Part shown: in pieces, positions 20,201 to 28,408 of the stretch
Numbering within the stretch: position 1 is the first letter of the stretch
Layout of the letters: each line of letters opens with the position of its first letter
Source of the DNA: Pedobacter lusitanus
GTDB lineage: Bacteria > Bacteroidota > Bacteroidia > Sphingobacteriales > Sphingobacteriaceae
Length of the DNA: 64,000 nt
Assembly (NCBI RefSeq): GCF_040026395.1
Contig: NZ_CP157278.1
Coordinates: forward strand, 1,302,001-1,366,000
Reading direction: 5' to 3'
The notes under the pieces: generated by a model
Told to the model about the DNA's origin: nothing
Seen by the model: the letters and a program-made list of their open reading frames with translations, nothing else
The model's database searches: none
Translations under genes and position numbers: made by a program

Positions 20201-22538
20201 GATATCCTTTCGCAAGCATACCACCTCCAATGTACAGATCTCCTGTTATCCCCGGGGGAAGAGGCTGAAGACTTTTATCCAGCACATAAAATCTTACTCC
20301 GGCTCTTGCATGACCAACAAGAGGGTGAGTTTGAAGCATACCGGAATTCAGGAATACAGAAGCCACAATAATGCTGGCCTCTGATGGTCCGTAAGTCGTT
20401 AAAAGCTGTGCTGCCGGATGAGCCTGTTCTAATAGAGATAACCAGATTTTTACCGCAGCGTTGGTATAGCCTTCCCCTCCTATGACTACTAATCTCAAAC
20501 AATCAGGTAATACCAGCTGACCGGCGTCTAATTCAATAGCAGTAAGATTGAAAAATCCCGTCGGTAAATCTATAACTGTAATTTTATGCTGATGGCAAAA
20601 TTCAACAAATCCGGCAGCAGAAGCACTAATATAATTGTCCCTTAAGATCAGAGTTGCACCTACTGAAAACGTAGGTAAAACCTCTTCCAGCATCGCATCA
20701 AATGCCAAAGAACAAAACTGCAGCACCCTGTCAGCAGAAGTAAGTTTAAATTTACTGATTGCCCAATGTGTGTGTAAGCAGATATTTGATTTCGATAGTA
20801 GAACCGGCTTAGGACGACCAGTAGTTCCAGAAGAAAAAAACAGTATTGAACCTTCAACTATATCAGTATCATTTAGTTTAGCATAAACTCCGTTTAGAAT
20901 CTGGTTTGTAGTTACTGTAATCACATCTTTTAGTTCAATGGTACCATCAGTAATTACACAATTAATATTTCCTGCTTTAATGTTGGAAATTGTACTGTTG
21001 TAATTTTCAGGATCAAGCAGAGCCACAGTTTTCCGGCTTCTCATTAAGCCAATCAGCGCAGCAATCATTATAAACGATCTTGGAATACATAAACCAATCA
21101 TATCCGGCAACTCAGAAGATGCATCAGAAGCCCATTCAGCAATTTTTTCTGCCGTATCTTCAAGTATACTGTACGAATAACTTCCTCCATCAGGTTCAAT
21201 TATTGCTATGCTCCCGGGAAAAAGGATTGCGCGTTCTTTGATCAGCTTTAATATATCTCCTGATGCCGTATTTTCTTCTTCCTGCAAATACTGAGTTCCC
21301 AAAGGGATAGAAGAAACAGGAACCTGAGGGGATGAACTAACCACCTGTAAAATATGTAATACTGAACTGAGCATTCCTTCCGCTGTTTCCTTCAAAAGCT
21401 GAGCAGGATCGTAATCCAACGCCAGCATCAATGCTCCATTCTCTGGTTGAGCCAGCAAAGAATGACATAATCTGGAAGGGTAAGCATCAGGCATACCGAG
21501 TGATATTGAAATCTGTCCGTTCTTTAATATAAAAGGATCGTGCCACGCAAAAACTGCATCAAAAATACTTTCATCTGCCTGACCGGATGTCCTGGATACA
21601 TCGAGTAAAGGTAAAAATCGCTGGGGCAGCAGCTCCATCAGCTGATGCTGTATAAGCTTTGCAAAATCAAGAAATCCAAGGTTTGAAGGATAATCTGTAT
21701 GAAACGGTACCATATTAAAAAAGCACCCTGCAGTTCTGGGCTCATCTAAGATATCATGCAGGGAAAAAGGGATTCCAATAGTTGTTCTTTTTTTCCCCTC
21801 GACACGGAGTTTCATTATATAATACGCCGTTAACACTATGACCTGTGGTGAGAGTCCGGCGTCACGTCCTTTCTTTTCCAGCTGGTTCCAGCAGGATGAA
21901 TCAAGGACTGCCACTTCCCGCTTCACACTGATAGCCAGATGTCTGGAGCTATCCACCGATTGAGATGCAGATAATCCTGAAACTGAATTCTGCTGAACAG
22001 ATTTAAGATCCCCTTGCAGACCATCAAAATTATTTAATATTTCTGCTACTGCGTTATGATAAGTGCCTGCCGGAAGTAAAGGGCTATTTGTATAATAAGA
22101 GAACATATCTCCAATTAATAATTCAATACTCTTTCTGTCGGCTAAAACATGATGAAAACGCAATAGAAAAGTAGTTACACCGGGGTTTTCCTGTTTAATC
22201 TGAAATGTAATTTCATTTTTACCATAAGGATCAATCGGTTCCCGCGTATCTGTGATATAATCAATGCCTGATGAAATACTTAACAAAGGATTAAAAACCT
22301 GATGAAGACGTTTATCGTTTTCATTGGGATTCCTGATAATTACTCTAAAAGTATCATGACGGAGTAATGCTTTTTTAAAAGCCTGATAAAGACGGTTTAA
22401 ATCAGGGTTATTTTCCTCCAAAACCACAGGAACCTCAATAGTGTAGGCTGCATTTGATCCCAAAAGTTCACAATCAAATAAAATTGCCTCTTGCATTGGT
22501 AAAAGTGAGCAATTTGGCAACAGAAATGATACTTCCAT
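14193..22538 (-). CDS. Non-ribosomal peptide synthetase, modules 1-2: C-A-T-C-A-T-E-C
   Basis: A 2781-residue NRPS. C1 (about 1-410) has HHVLADR near 129. With no carrier protein before it, it is probably a starter condensation domain that N-acylates residue 1. A1 has FFSSGTTGRPK (near 565) and code DAEDVGTIIK; acidic E and D in the pocket suggest a basic amino acid. T1 has GGHSL (near 962). C2 has HHSLLDG (near 1122). A2 has FTSGSSGVPK and code DIWHFGCIFK, unassigned. T2 has GGDSM (near 1957). The E domain (about 1985-2350) has HHLAVDFQSW and YTVGWLTGF, so it looks active and should give a D residue 2. The final C3 (HHHLFFDGWS near 2496) serves module 3 on the next protein. First gene of the operon. 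Confidence 0.95.
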   Translation of the reverse strand: MEVSFLLPNCSLLPMQEAILFDCELLGSNAAYTIEVPVVLEENNPDLNRLYQAFKKALLRHDTFRVIIRNPNENDKRLHQVFNPLLSISSGIDYITDTREPIDPYGKNEITFQIKQENPGVTTFLLRFHHVLADRKSIELLIGDMFSYYTNSPLLPAGTYHNAVAEILNNFDGLQGDLKSVQQNSVSGLSASQSVDSSRHLAISVKREVAVLDSSCWNQLEKKGRDAGLSPQVIVLTAYYIMKLRVEGKKRTTIGIPFSLHDILDEPRTAGCFFNMVPFHTDYPSNLGFLDFAKLIQHQLMELLPQRFLPLLDVSRTSGQADESIFDAVFAWHDPFILKNGQISISLGMPDAYPSRLCHSLLAQPENGALMLALDYDPAQLLKETAEGMLSSVLHILQVVSSSPQVPVSSIPLGTQYLQEEENTASGDILKLIKERAILFPGSIAIIEPDGGSYSYSILEDTAEKIAEWASDASSELPDMIGLCIPRSFIMIAALIGLMRSRKTVALLDPENYNSTISNIKAGNINCVITDGTIELKDVITVTTNQILNGVYAKLNDTDIVEGSILFFSSGTTGRPKPVLLSKSNICLHTHWAISKFKLTSADRVLQFCSLAFDAMLEEVLPTFSVGATLILRDNYISASAAGFVEFCHQHKITVIDLPTGFFNLTAIELDAGQLVLPDCLRLVVIGGEGYTNAAVKIWLSLLEQAHPAAQLLTTYGPSEASIIVASVFLNSGMLQTHPLVGHARAGVRFYVLDKSLQPLPPGITGDLYIGGGMLAKGYLGRPKETAESFLPDPFVNEKGARMYFTGDRVIKQKDGSLLFNGRGDRQIKRRGVRIELDGIEHVFSHAFGGCPCAVIAYGASLEHIAVFIQDGGSENTEHLMANALAVLPYAAHPSLVRFQELPLTSRGKMDYESLRQSLTTSSVEEKSDNTGIEDKIINLFKDVLGYKEFCESDDFFNAGGHSLAVLQLISLANLRLNVKISVRDIYLARTIGAIAKLIKLAPSSVADQVNQQDDPWSLTELELAIHIDEQLTQGPSPYWITEKWNLQDGLDMIRLREALGVVLSAHPILRSTLITKNGHSRWADKSIPEALNHILEKEKENYLKLSLLSSESGFSTLLLNVHHSLLDGQGIDVFMQALANAYTNRTAIPAISQMIPPALPLSGEDELLAWKNYLSGAGSDFNLPPDIAGDRLATGAMVASFKPVININELLPLQEDKRPGNYTFFAALTMAWLHRMTNSADILLNIAVGLNDGIKGLRLSTCVAPLRSGINKRMTFNDLYSNIGDNLDWILDHLPIGPMQLATTLRAGGIVQQALPLLFDFEDKREKKVLVFDEIRAVNEPQQPATVRADIEISIRIEEDGMLCCSMRGRASMYSFSLLECWVNSLGTFLRAVTKGGDQLIKNIPLIPYGSVMAAMLEGEVIQTDASPDFLAKHLRKLLREKLLLPVIQGKDCKLTGQDVLNKAHDLINILKEANIKAGDCVIVLLPRYVNYLPVLLALWETGAIPVLINPEQPNERQKVMFKAVSAVAVIEKDDLGVIQVRSIRETNTQRRVDSIATAYIFFTSGSSGVPKPVICPWRGLQRLLDWSVKTFPFAAEDAFLHTASPGFDISIWEMLFPIWGGARLLVEDNNGVQDMPSLIRFIESERATHVHFIPSILESFLDALNPSEGRSVKLVFCGGEATSKPLLKRLLDEREVPMQHCYGPTETSIFILSWHGDRSSPLPYGLPLGNPVDGAGVVILDEMMEPVVRGITGEIGLYGDALTSGYLGMPRATAAAFRPWPGKGGRIYLTGDRGRMYADGSIEYIGRGDRQVKISGVRIELGEIEHVLSLVKGVVLALVMLRKLNENHSGLTAYIKYDHSTDAALLREELENAAKMGLPAAVIPKFYVLLKEFPLNINGKIDLQQLPEPVLDKADTIAGDHLITDEESCLKELWCLALGHSDISIEGNFFRLGGDSMTAIQITSKARKKGLIISLADFFRFPTIKNMAAEIRNRKNLSAVPVLISDNTLVISGNASQRFLQVCKSPETDGIQCKILSFRDRIDREKMLVIWNMILVRHDSLSLILKKDDDQWQLLTGKPVLIKSIPVAENLISARSIASKQIRTGEGIMSGIAFVERNANELVLAIHHLAVDFQSWTIIMSELQQAYAADMGMIRLAAPVPFSIWCLQNKLLAVNLELSSEPRRIVKQQLPPKVIDMIKHAGTERTTLLTAVTAQAIADCFAIAKVVIALENDGRNVSDGIDFSYTVGWLTGFKNLSISPGEMTFDGWLSASSAALKTPEVISDADYVINIIMEPEDTDKSVLIQEFSETETQPSHLVAIEFVIRTDAIEVTADCDHSLGENMASFLVSRMLNIWEHSVGHFKRWAPMTTFQESILSFCLKQPDSGFYHTQILFSLEGEINVPLLRKAWEHAAIVHDIFSCQVDLEKGDTPLFLISPGKSLFWREYTAKEQTVESLGEHIMEEDINQPFELLNGDNSRLYLVNGSDGTRLIWSHHHLFFDGWSLNLVIETVGRSYLALSDNGILPLPAPSVSSYLEWWSQRDNDKLLSRWYERLKENNSPKNFNLPKITEQKKYCSLSLSLTVSETAELENLSTQQQVTLFEIILCAWSLVIAYQTRQHQVFFGVVLTVRPPEIHDIVFTAGCCMNTMPFLVTVQDNISALLTEVRERFGEILEDQTLSTGRLLTALRNDGWAGEMDSLVVFENYPGDRSGTDLGNENRLKVLGSRERNDIPFTLVALSGNACEFELLYPDVPAHHTMAKRLMSQLGRVLKTFINQTKS

Positions 22539-22959
22539 AACTCTTTACGCGGATTGAAAATGGTTACTAATTATTTGGTAAAAAAATTTCCCCCTCTGAA
22601 CTCTGGTTAAAATAAATCCTTTCCACTTAGCCTCTTATTATTTAAAACTGCTAAAACGTTAACCCCAGCCACTATCCACTAAAACACAAACATTATCTAA
22701 TTTATATATTTACAATCTACAAAACAATATATAAATTCACAAAATATATACAGAAATTACTTCATAAAATTAAATAGTAATCATAAATAACAATACATTT
22801 CTTTATAAATAAAACACTAATAACAGATCACGGACTCAAAATGGACATTATACTGATTTGCAGGTTAATATTAGAATAATAACTATTTCGGCCGGTAACA
22901 TTGTATTTTTACCCCTTTAAGAAGAATAATAAACAATTGTTAATATTTTTAATAGCAGA
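22539..22959. other. AT-rich leader region of the NRPS operon
   Basis: About 420 bp without a coding region, with very AT-rich runs near 22680-22830. It must hold the NRPS operon promoter and the end of the minus-strand nucleotidyltransferase-like gene, but I found no good minus-strand TAnnTTTG element or clear hairpin. Confidence 0.4.
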
Positions 22960-24735
22960 TCAGGAAACCCCGGAGAAAGCGCAGGAAATTTCCATGACTG
23001 TGTCGTAGATCTTTTGTTCTAATTTATCATTTAATGAGAAATCGCTGGCTGCAGCCACATCAGAAGAAATTTTCCTGTAAAGATTCATTGTCAGAATAAT
23101 AGACTGAAGCATTTCATTCATACCGGAATGAGGAAAAGAATGGGATAATTCCTGATAGAGCACGGGATCACACCATAGATGCATCTTTTTTGCATTTGGA
23201 TAAATATCGGCTGAATGATCATGAATTGCCGTATACCATTCCAGCATTCTGACTACCTGACTTTTCATCAGATTATCCATCTCCAAAATGGTATAGTAAA
23301 AATCCTTACGAACCATTTTTGCAGCCATTTTATTAGTTGTTTGCCAGAATCGGTTATAGTTAGCATAAAAATTCTTTTCATCTACAATCCCGGATTGACC
23401 TGTATAATCATGAAGTATGCTTTGAATTCTTTCTGAAACCCCTTGTTTAGCATAAATCAATTTATATCCCTTATGTAATGCCTGATAAAAAGCACGATGA
23501 AAATAAGTGTTACATTTTTCAACATCCAGACTATCAATCAGCGTTACATTTAGACAAAAGCCGTCTTTAAAGAGAAGATGTATGATGGCTCCGAAACCAT
23601 CCCCGGAACGGGACAGACAAAAAATATGGTCAAAATATTTATACCATATATCTTTTTCCGCGTATTGATCCGGCTCTGATGTAATTAAAAAACAATCAAT
23701 TTCCAAAGTCAGGCTATCCTTGTAGCAGAGCTCATGGGTAGTAAACAGGATGGCATGAATATCATTCCGGTCTCCGGCTATACTGTTCAGGTGCCCAACG
23801 ACTTTATTTAAAGTTGTATTTGTTCCTAGAAACTGCTCCTGGCTGAAAGCATGAAGTACTTCTTTCTCCAGGGGTTGATTAATTGTATATCCTTTACTGG
23901 CTGCAACCCGGTGCGAAAAATTAATATAAAGCCGCATGGTGTGTAAAACAGCCTTTCTTATCTCCTGCTTACTATTATAGGAGAAAATATTGAACAAATC
24001 TTTAACTATGGCAGGATCACACCATTCTTTCAGTTTAGCACCATCGTAAAACACGTCATAGCTTTTATCATTCTTCTCCAGTAATGTCTGCCATTGAAGA
24101 ACAAGAATGAGGTTCCTTTTAAGGATGTTATCCAAAGTGATCATCGCATACTGAGTTTCATCGCAGATTAGCCAGGTATTCACTTTATAGCAGGTTTGCC
24201 AGAACCGGTTATATTGAGATTCAAATGTGTTTTCATTTAAGATCAGGTTTCTATCTTCATTCCCCCCTTCATATTTAAACATCAAATCAATAGTCCGTTG
24301 AACATCAGAGGCATCAAAAACCATTTTATATCCTCTTTTTAATTGATAGTGGATGCGATAGGTATAGGTATCAGTGAGCTTTAATAATTGTGCCGGTAAA
24401 TTAAGCGTATCGCCAGTCTGCCGGTACTCCACCATTTTTGTAAATACTGCAATGTCTATAATCAGCAGATCCAAAGCCGGTCCCGTCTCCATCACTAATT
24501 TATTAACCTCTACATAGTTAACAAGATCCCGAAAAACTACCCTTGATAATACATTCCCCAGATCTGCTGTCCATTGACTATCATTTTCATTAATATACTT
24601 TGAAGGAGAAGACGTAAATAAGACAAGGTCTACATCTGAATATTTATCACTTCTGATATTGCCGGAAGATCCGAAAGAAATAACGGCTTGTATGTCTTTA
24701 TTATTTTCTATGAAAATTTCAAAATTAGGTGTCAT
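22960..24735 (-). CDS. Internally duplicated aminoglycoside 6-adenylyltransferase-like protein
   Basis: A 591-residue protein, about twice the length of ANT(6)-type nucleotidyltransferases. The N-terminal half carries the nucleotidyltransferase motif FGSSGNIRSDKYSDVDLV (residues 21-38), with the GS and D-x-D that bind Mg-NTP. The halves repeat: YNRFWQT at 175-181 and 460-466, WCDP at 238-241 and 521-524, each followed by a helical L-x-x-x-x-R/K-x-x-S-x-x-V-A-A segment. In the second half the motif is degenerate: GS is absent and only LEIDCFLIT (344-352) remains. It may be a transferase with one catalytic and one structural lobe. Beside the NRPS operon it could give self-resistance by adenylylating a product; that is inference. 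Confidence 0.78.
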   Translation of the reverse strand: MTPNFEIFIENNKDIQAVISFGSSGNIRSDKYSDVDLVLFTSSPSKYINENDSQWTADLGNVLSRVVFRDLVNYVEVNKLVMETGPALDLLIIDIAVFTKMVEYRQTGDTLNLPAQLLKLTDTYTYRIHYQLKRGYKMVFDASDVQRTIDLMFKYEGGNEDRNLILNENTFESQYNRFWQTCYKVNTWLICDETQYAMITLDNILKRNLILVLQWQTLLEKNDKSYDVFYDGAKLKEWCDPAIVKDLFNIFSYNSKQEIRKAVLHTMRLYINFSHRVAASKGYTINQPLEKEVLHAFSQEQFLGTNTTLNKVVGHLNSIAGDRNDIHAILFTTHELCYKDSLTLEIDCFLITSEPDQYAEKDIWYKYFDHIFCLSRSGDGFGAIIHLLFKDGFCLNVTLIDSLDVEKCNTYFHRAFYQALHKGYKLIYAKQGVSERIQSILHDYTGQSGIVDEKNFYANYNRFWQTTNKMAAKMVRKDFYYTILEMDNLMKSQVVRMLEWYTAIHDHSADIYPNAKKMHLWCDPVLYQELSHSFPHSGMNEMLQSIILTMNLYRKISSDVAAASDFSLNDKLEQKIYDTVMEISCAFSGVS

Positions 24736-24932
24736 ATTTTATAATTATCAAAAGCTAAATCTTTACAAATTGTATTTCTTTGATAAGTTATAAAATATTT
24801 TAATGTTTATAAGGAAATATTTATTTCAATTTCGATTATTATTATCTCCTGTAGAACCAACCAGAGTAATTGCAAAATAAAACGTGTACTTGTAACGCTC
24901 ATACAATTCAAAATTTCTTTTTTACAATTATG

Positions 24933-24940
24933 TATTTTTG
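24933..24940 (+). promoter_or_regulatory. Probable Bacteroidota -7 element
   Basis: TATTTTTG matches the TAnnTTTG -7 consensus, about 83 bp upstream of the 137-aa gene. A -33 TTTG at the ideal distance is not clear, so support is partial. Confidence 0.4.
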
Positions 24941-25023
24941 TCTTTTGATTTATTCATGCGCAGTTTAGCAGATAAATTCCATTTCACGAATTAAAAAAAA
25001 GAAACCAAAGGAGCTAAAAAAAA

Positions 25024-25437
25024 ATGACTATAGCCACAGGCACAGATTACGCAAACAGATTACTTAACAACATCCAAACCTCATTAGCGTTGAGATCCCG
25101 CATCCCATATCTGGATATGTTAATGGAGTTAAGACAGGGCGGGATGTCATTATCCACTGAAATCTTAAATACATCATCAAACTTTGGAAGTTTTGACTCA
25201 GCTTTAAAAGAGGTCCTGGCTATCTTACATATCAGTAACAGTAAGCTGATGTCACCTCCCGATATTTCCCCTTTACACCTGACAGTAATCTACCAGAATT
25301 TATCCGGCAACATTACCATACTAAGCGAAGTACTTCAAGATCACTTAGACCATAAATTATCTGATGCGGGTAGCAGTGAATCCGTTTCAGCGGACCTTCT
25401 ATATAAACTTGAGACCATCAATAACGCCGCGGTCTGA
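25024..25437 (+). CDS. Hypothetical helical protein, 137 aa
   Basis: I do not recognise this protein. It has no signal peptide or membrane segment, is predicted to be largely helical, and contains a methionine-rich stretch around residues 37-55. A purine-rich AAAGGAG lies 8-14 bp upstream of the ATG, which is strong for this genus and supports the start. It stands alone, divergent from the duplicated nucleotidyltransferase gene and convergent with a UDG-like gene 32 bp downstream. Confidence 0.65.
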   Translation: MTIATGTDYANRLLNNIQTSLALRSRIPYLDMLMELRQGGMSLSTEILNTSSNFGSFDSALKEVLAILHISNSKLMSPPDISPLHLTVIYQNLSGNITILSEVLQDHLDHKLSDAGSSESVSADLLYKLETINNAAV

Positions 25438-25469
25438 ACTTAAAAGGATGAGTCGTTTTTAAGCATATC

Positions 25470-26183
25470 CTACCTAAAAAGTTCAAAAGCAGTCTTCATT
25501 GCCAGCTGTTTTTTCTGCCATTTTATAGGGCCATGAATCGGGCAGTAAGTCAACAAAAGTTCTCTTTCATTGACGATTATCTTCCTGATTTCTAACGGAA
25601 CATCTTCAGAATTATATGCTCTTACCATTGTCAATGAGGACTTATATTCTTGAGGGATTTTTTCCAGAAAAGCATCCCGCGACAAACTATATACAAATAT
25701 GATCTGACTGACACTGCTTTTCAGAATTTCATCAAATACGTCTCCTTCAAATATTGTCTCTTCAATTTCAAGATTAATATCCTTTGCATCCTGTTTTCTA
25801 CGTGAGATTTTTGTAAAAACGTCTATAAAGCCTATGCCTTTTGTTTTGCAAAATTGAATTTTCTTTACAGCATTTTCAGCTCTTTTATCATCCTGCGAAC
25901 TGTCTTTGAAAGCAAAGAATAACTCCGTACCGAACACCTTATCAAAATGTTTCCAGAATTGATTTCTTGAACCTGGAAAATGTATGTAACCAATGCGGCC
26001 AGCATATTCGCCTTTTGGAGGAAAAGTACCGCAAACAATGGACTTTGTATCGCTAAACCAGATTCCTCCCTCTTTATATCCGTCTTTCTGAACCTCATCT
26101 TCAGCAAGTCCCAGCTGAATACTTACGCCTTGCAGCGTTAAATACGGATGCTCTTCTATTTCTTTTGCATTTGTCCTGTTCAT
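25470..26183 (-). CDS. Uracil-DNA glycosylase superfamily-like protein
   Basis: A 237-residue protein. IVCGTFPPKG followed by HFPGSRNQFWKHF fits the UDG superfamily, where a G-T/S-x-P motif near the start of the core is followed by an R-N-x-F-W motif. A later ITYCPIHGPIK-like element (LLTYCPIHGPIKW) may correspond to the DNA-binding loop. It would remove damaged bases such as uracil or hypoxanthine from DNA. The N-terminal 30 residues are not recognised. Single gene, convergent with the 137-aa gene. Assignment is to superfamily only. Confidence 0.65.
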   Translation of the reverse strand: MNRTNAKEIEEHPYLTLQGVSIQLGLAEDEVQKDGYKEGGIWFSDTKSIVCGTFPPKGEYAGRIGYIHFPGSRNQFWKHFDKVFGTELFFAFKDSSQDDKRAENAVKKIQFCKTKGIGFIDVFTKISRRKQDAKDINLEIEETIFEGDVFDEILKSSVSQIIFVYSLSRDAFLEKIPQEYKSSLTMVRAYNSEDVPLEIRKIIVNERELLLTYCPIHGPIKWQKKQLAMKTAFELFR

Positions 26184-26338
26184 ATCAGCATTAAAGACTT
26201 TGTATATTTCAATAACTGCAAAGCTCCCCTGTTCCCTCTGTTCAGAGCCTTATAAAGATAGGCAACCTTCAAATGTAATTTTGCATAAAAACACAATCAA
26301 TAACGTTACAAAAAATCAAAGTATAATGAGGCAAAATC

Positions 26339-26369
26339 TTTGTTCCCGGGGCCATATTTTGTATCTTTG
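26339..26369 (+). promoter_or_regulatory. Bacteroidota promoter TTTG-N19-TATCTTTG
   Basis: TTTG at 26339-26342 and TATCTTTG at 26362-26369 have the 19-nt spacing of the Bacteroidota housekeeping promoter. It points toward the chromate transporter gene with a leader of about 180 nt; the rest of the interval 26184-26552 shows nothing else. Confidence 0.5.
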
Positions 26370-26552
26370 AGTAGCTTACTAAAAGCCACAATACATTAAA
26401 TTTCAAAGCAAAATCATCAGTTAAAAACGAACGTCTAACCGGCCTGTTTCCTCAGATATATTCTGTTTAAGAACACTACCCGGACAGGAATCTCTATCCA
26501 TGATAAAAACTATAAACTTTACTTCAGTACGTTTGAAACACGCTATTTAAAT

Positions 26553-27875
26553 ATGAAAAAAAACAAGCTTGTTCCCGTACCATCATTTAATGAAGCGATA
26601 AGATTCTGGTTTAAATTAGGCTGGATTAGTTTTGGAGGGACATTGGGGCATATTCATATTATGCACGACTTTCTGGTTGATAAAAAGAAGTGGATCAGCA
26701 GTAGCAGATTCTTTCACGCACTTAGTTTATGTATGCTTTTACCGGGACCGGAAGCACAGCAGCTCGCTATATATATCGGGTGGCAGCTTCATGGTAAAAA
26801 GGGCGGTATAATTGCAGGAGTATTTTTCATCCTTCCTTCCATGTTTATTCTTTTAGCGCTAAGCTGTATATATGTTTCCTATGGTAATCAGCAATGGATG
26901 AACGCCATTTTCGGCGGTTTAAAACCGGCCGTTGTAGCAATTATTTTTCATGCTGTCTGGAGCGTTGGCAAAAAAGCACTCCATACTATTGCTCATTACC
27001 TATTTGCAGTGCTTGCTTTCAGCAGCATTTTTTTCTTCAATATTTCCATGCCTTATATTATCCTGGGTACCATTATATCAGCTTTAATACTTAGATATTT
27101 CTGGCCGTCAATAGTATATAGAAAAAGCGCCGGGCAATCACACAAAAATCTGAATGAAGATGATTATTACATCAACAGCAAAACTGAAGGTGGAAAGAAT
27201 TTCAATACCAGATTATTATTGAAACAAACCATCCTATTTCTCGTTTTCTGGATTTTCCCCCTGGTCCTGTTCTATCTCCTGAGCAAGGATTTTACATTCT
27301 GGAAAGGTCTGATTTTGTTTTTTACTCAAACCGCTCTGTTTACTATTGGCGGATCTTATACCGTCTTGCCTTATGTAGCTCAGTTCAGTGTTTCAAAATT
27401 TAACTGGTTAAGTAAATCTCAGATGGTAGATGGATTCGCACTGGCAGAGACAACTCCCGGCCCGCTTATTATTGTAGTTTGTTATGTTGGTTTTATGGCC
27501 GGTTTCAACCATTTTGGCGGATCTTTACTGATGGGTACTGCCGGACTTCTGGCCACCACATTTTATACATTCCTGCCCTCATTTCTTTTCATCTTTATTG
27601 GCGGACCAATATTAGAACGTACACGGGGAAGTAATGTAATCAGTGATGTACTCGGTTTTGTTACTACTGCGGTTGTAGGAGTGATTCTGAATCTTACCTT
27701 TTATCTTGGAAAAGATGTCCTGTTTCCTCAGGGTCTGATGCTAAACAAAATAGATTTAATGGCTTTACTTTGGATTGCAGTATCTCTGTTCTTAATTTTC
27801 AAACTCAGGTTAAATATTGTTTATTTAATTCTGATCAGCATGTTATATGGATTGTTCCAATATTATTTCATCTGA
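26553..27875 (+). CDS. chrA: Chromate transporter, ChrA family
   Basis: A 440-residue inner-membrane protein made of two homologous CHR halves with about 10-12 hydrophobic segments. Family motifs are visible in each half: FGGTLGHI followed by LLPGPEAQQLAIYIGW in the first, and TIGGSYTVLPYVA followed by LAETTPGPLIIVVCYVGF in the second. The family exports chromate and may take part in sulphate or other anion transport. Length is normal for the two-domain form. Transcribed alone from the promoter about 180 bp upstream; the downstream RidA gene is 126 bp away. Confidence 0.92.
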   Translation: MKKNKLVPVPSFNEAIRFWFKLGWISFGGTLGHIHIMHDFLVDKKKWISSSRFFHALSLCMLLPGPEAQQLAIYIGWQLHGKKGGIIAGVFFILPSMFILLALSCIYVSYGNQQWMNAIFGGLKPAVVAIIFHAVWSVGKKALHTIAHYLFAVLAFSSIFFFNISMPYIILGTIISALILRYFWPSIVYRKSAGQSHKNLNEDDYYINSKTEGGKNFNTRLLLKQTILFLVFWIFPLVLFYLLSKDFTFWKGLILFFTQTALFTIGGSYTVLPYVAQFSVSKFNWLSKSQMVDGFALAETTPGPLIIVVCYVGFMAGFNHFGGSLLMGTAGLLATTFYTFLPSFLFIFIGGPILERTRGSNVISDVLGFVTTAVVGVILNLTFYLGKDVLFPQGLMLNKIDLMALLWIAVSLFLIFKLRLNIVYLILISMLYGLFQYYFI

Positions 27876-28001
27876 TAAGACTTCATACGCGCAGGCGCCA
27901 CACCTGATTCTATTCCGGCTTGCAGAGCTCAACTTATTTTTTGGAGATAAAATGAATTAAGTCAGGATGAAATGATACATTTATTTTAAAAGAATCCTAT
28001 T

Positions 28002-28382
28002 ATGAAGTTTATTACGCCAAGCGGTCTTCCTACTCCGGCCGGCCATTACTCTCCGGGAGTTGTAACTAATAATCTGTTGTTCGTTTCTGGTCAGTTGCCC
28101 GTAAGCCCGGATGGCAGTCATAATTTTACTGAATCATTTGAAACACAGGCCAGACTGGCTATGCGAAACGTACTTGAAATTGTAAAGGAAGCCGGTGCTG
28201 AACTAACCGGAATTGTCAAGGTCAATGTATATATCGTTGGCGGGGAGCACTGGTCTGAGTTTAATCAGCTTTATGCTTCTATCATGGGCGATCACAAACC
28301 TGCCAGAGCAGTAATCCCGGTACCGGAATTACATCATGGTTATCTGATCGAAATAGAGGCTGTAGCAGAACTTACCAGTTAA
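28002..28382 (+). CDS. ridA: RidA family reactive-intermediate deaminase
   Basis: A 126-residue RidA/YjgF/UK114 protein with FVSGQLPVSPDG, an ALxNV-like helix (MRNVLEIVKEAGA) and ARAVIPVPEL, whose Arg is the substrate-binding residue, followed by the IEIEAVA strand. RidA hydrolyses enamine/imine intermediates released by PLP dehydratases to keto acids and ammonia. It is followed 26 bp later by the start of a threonine dehydratase-like gene, a logical source of such intermediates, although that gene is truncated. Confidence 0.9.
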   Translation: MKFITPSGLPTPAGHYSPGVVTNNLLFVSGQLPVSPDGSHNFTESFETQARLAMRNVLEIVKEAGAELTGIVKVNVYIVGGEHWSEFNQLYASIMGDHKPARAVIPVPELHHGYLIEIEAVAELTS

Positions 28383-28408
28383 TTCAACTTATCCCCGCAT
28401 AAATATTT

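Noticed and set aside
19947..20384. Plus-strand frames inside the NRPS genes (for example 145 aa)
   Set aside because: Antisense shadows of conserved A-domain motifs.
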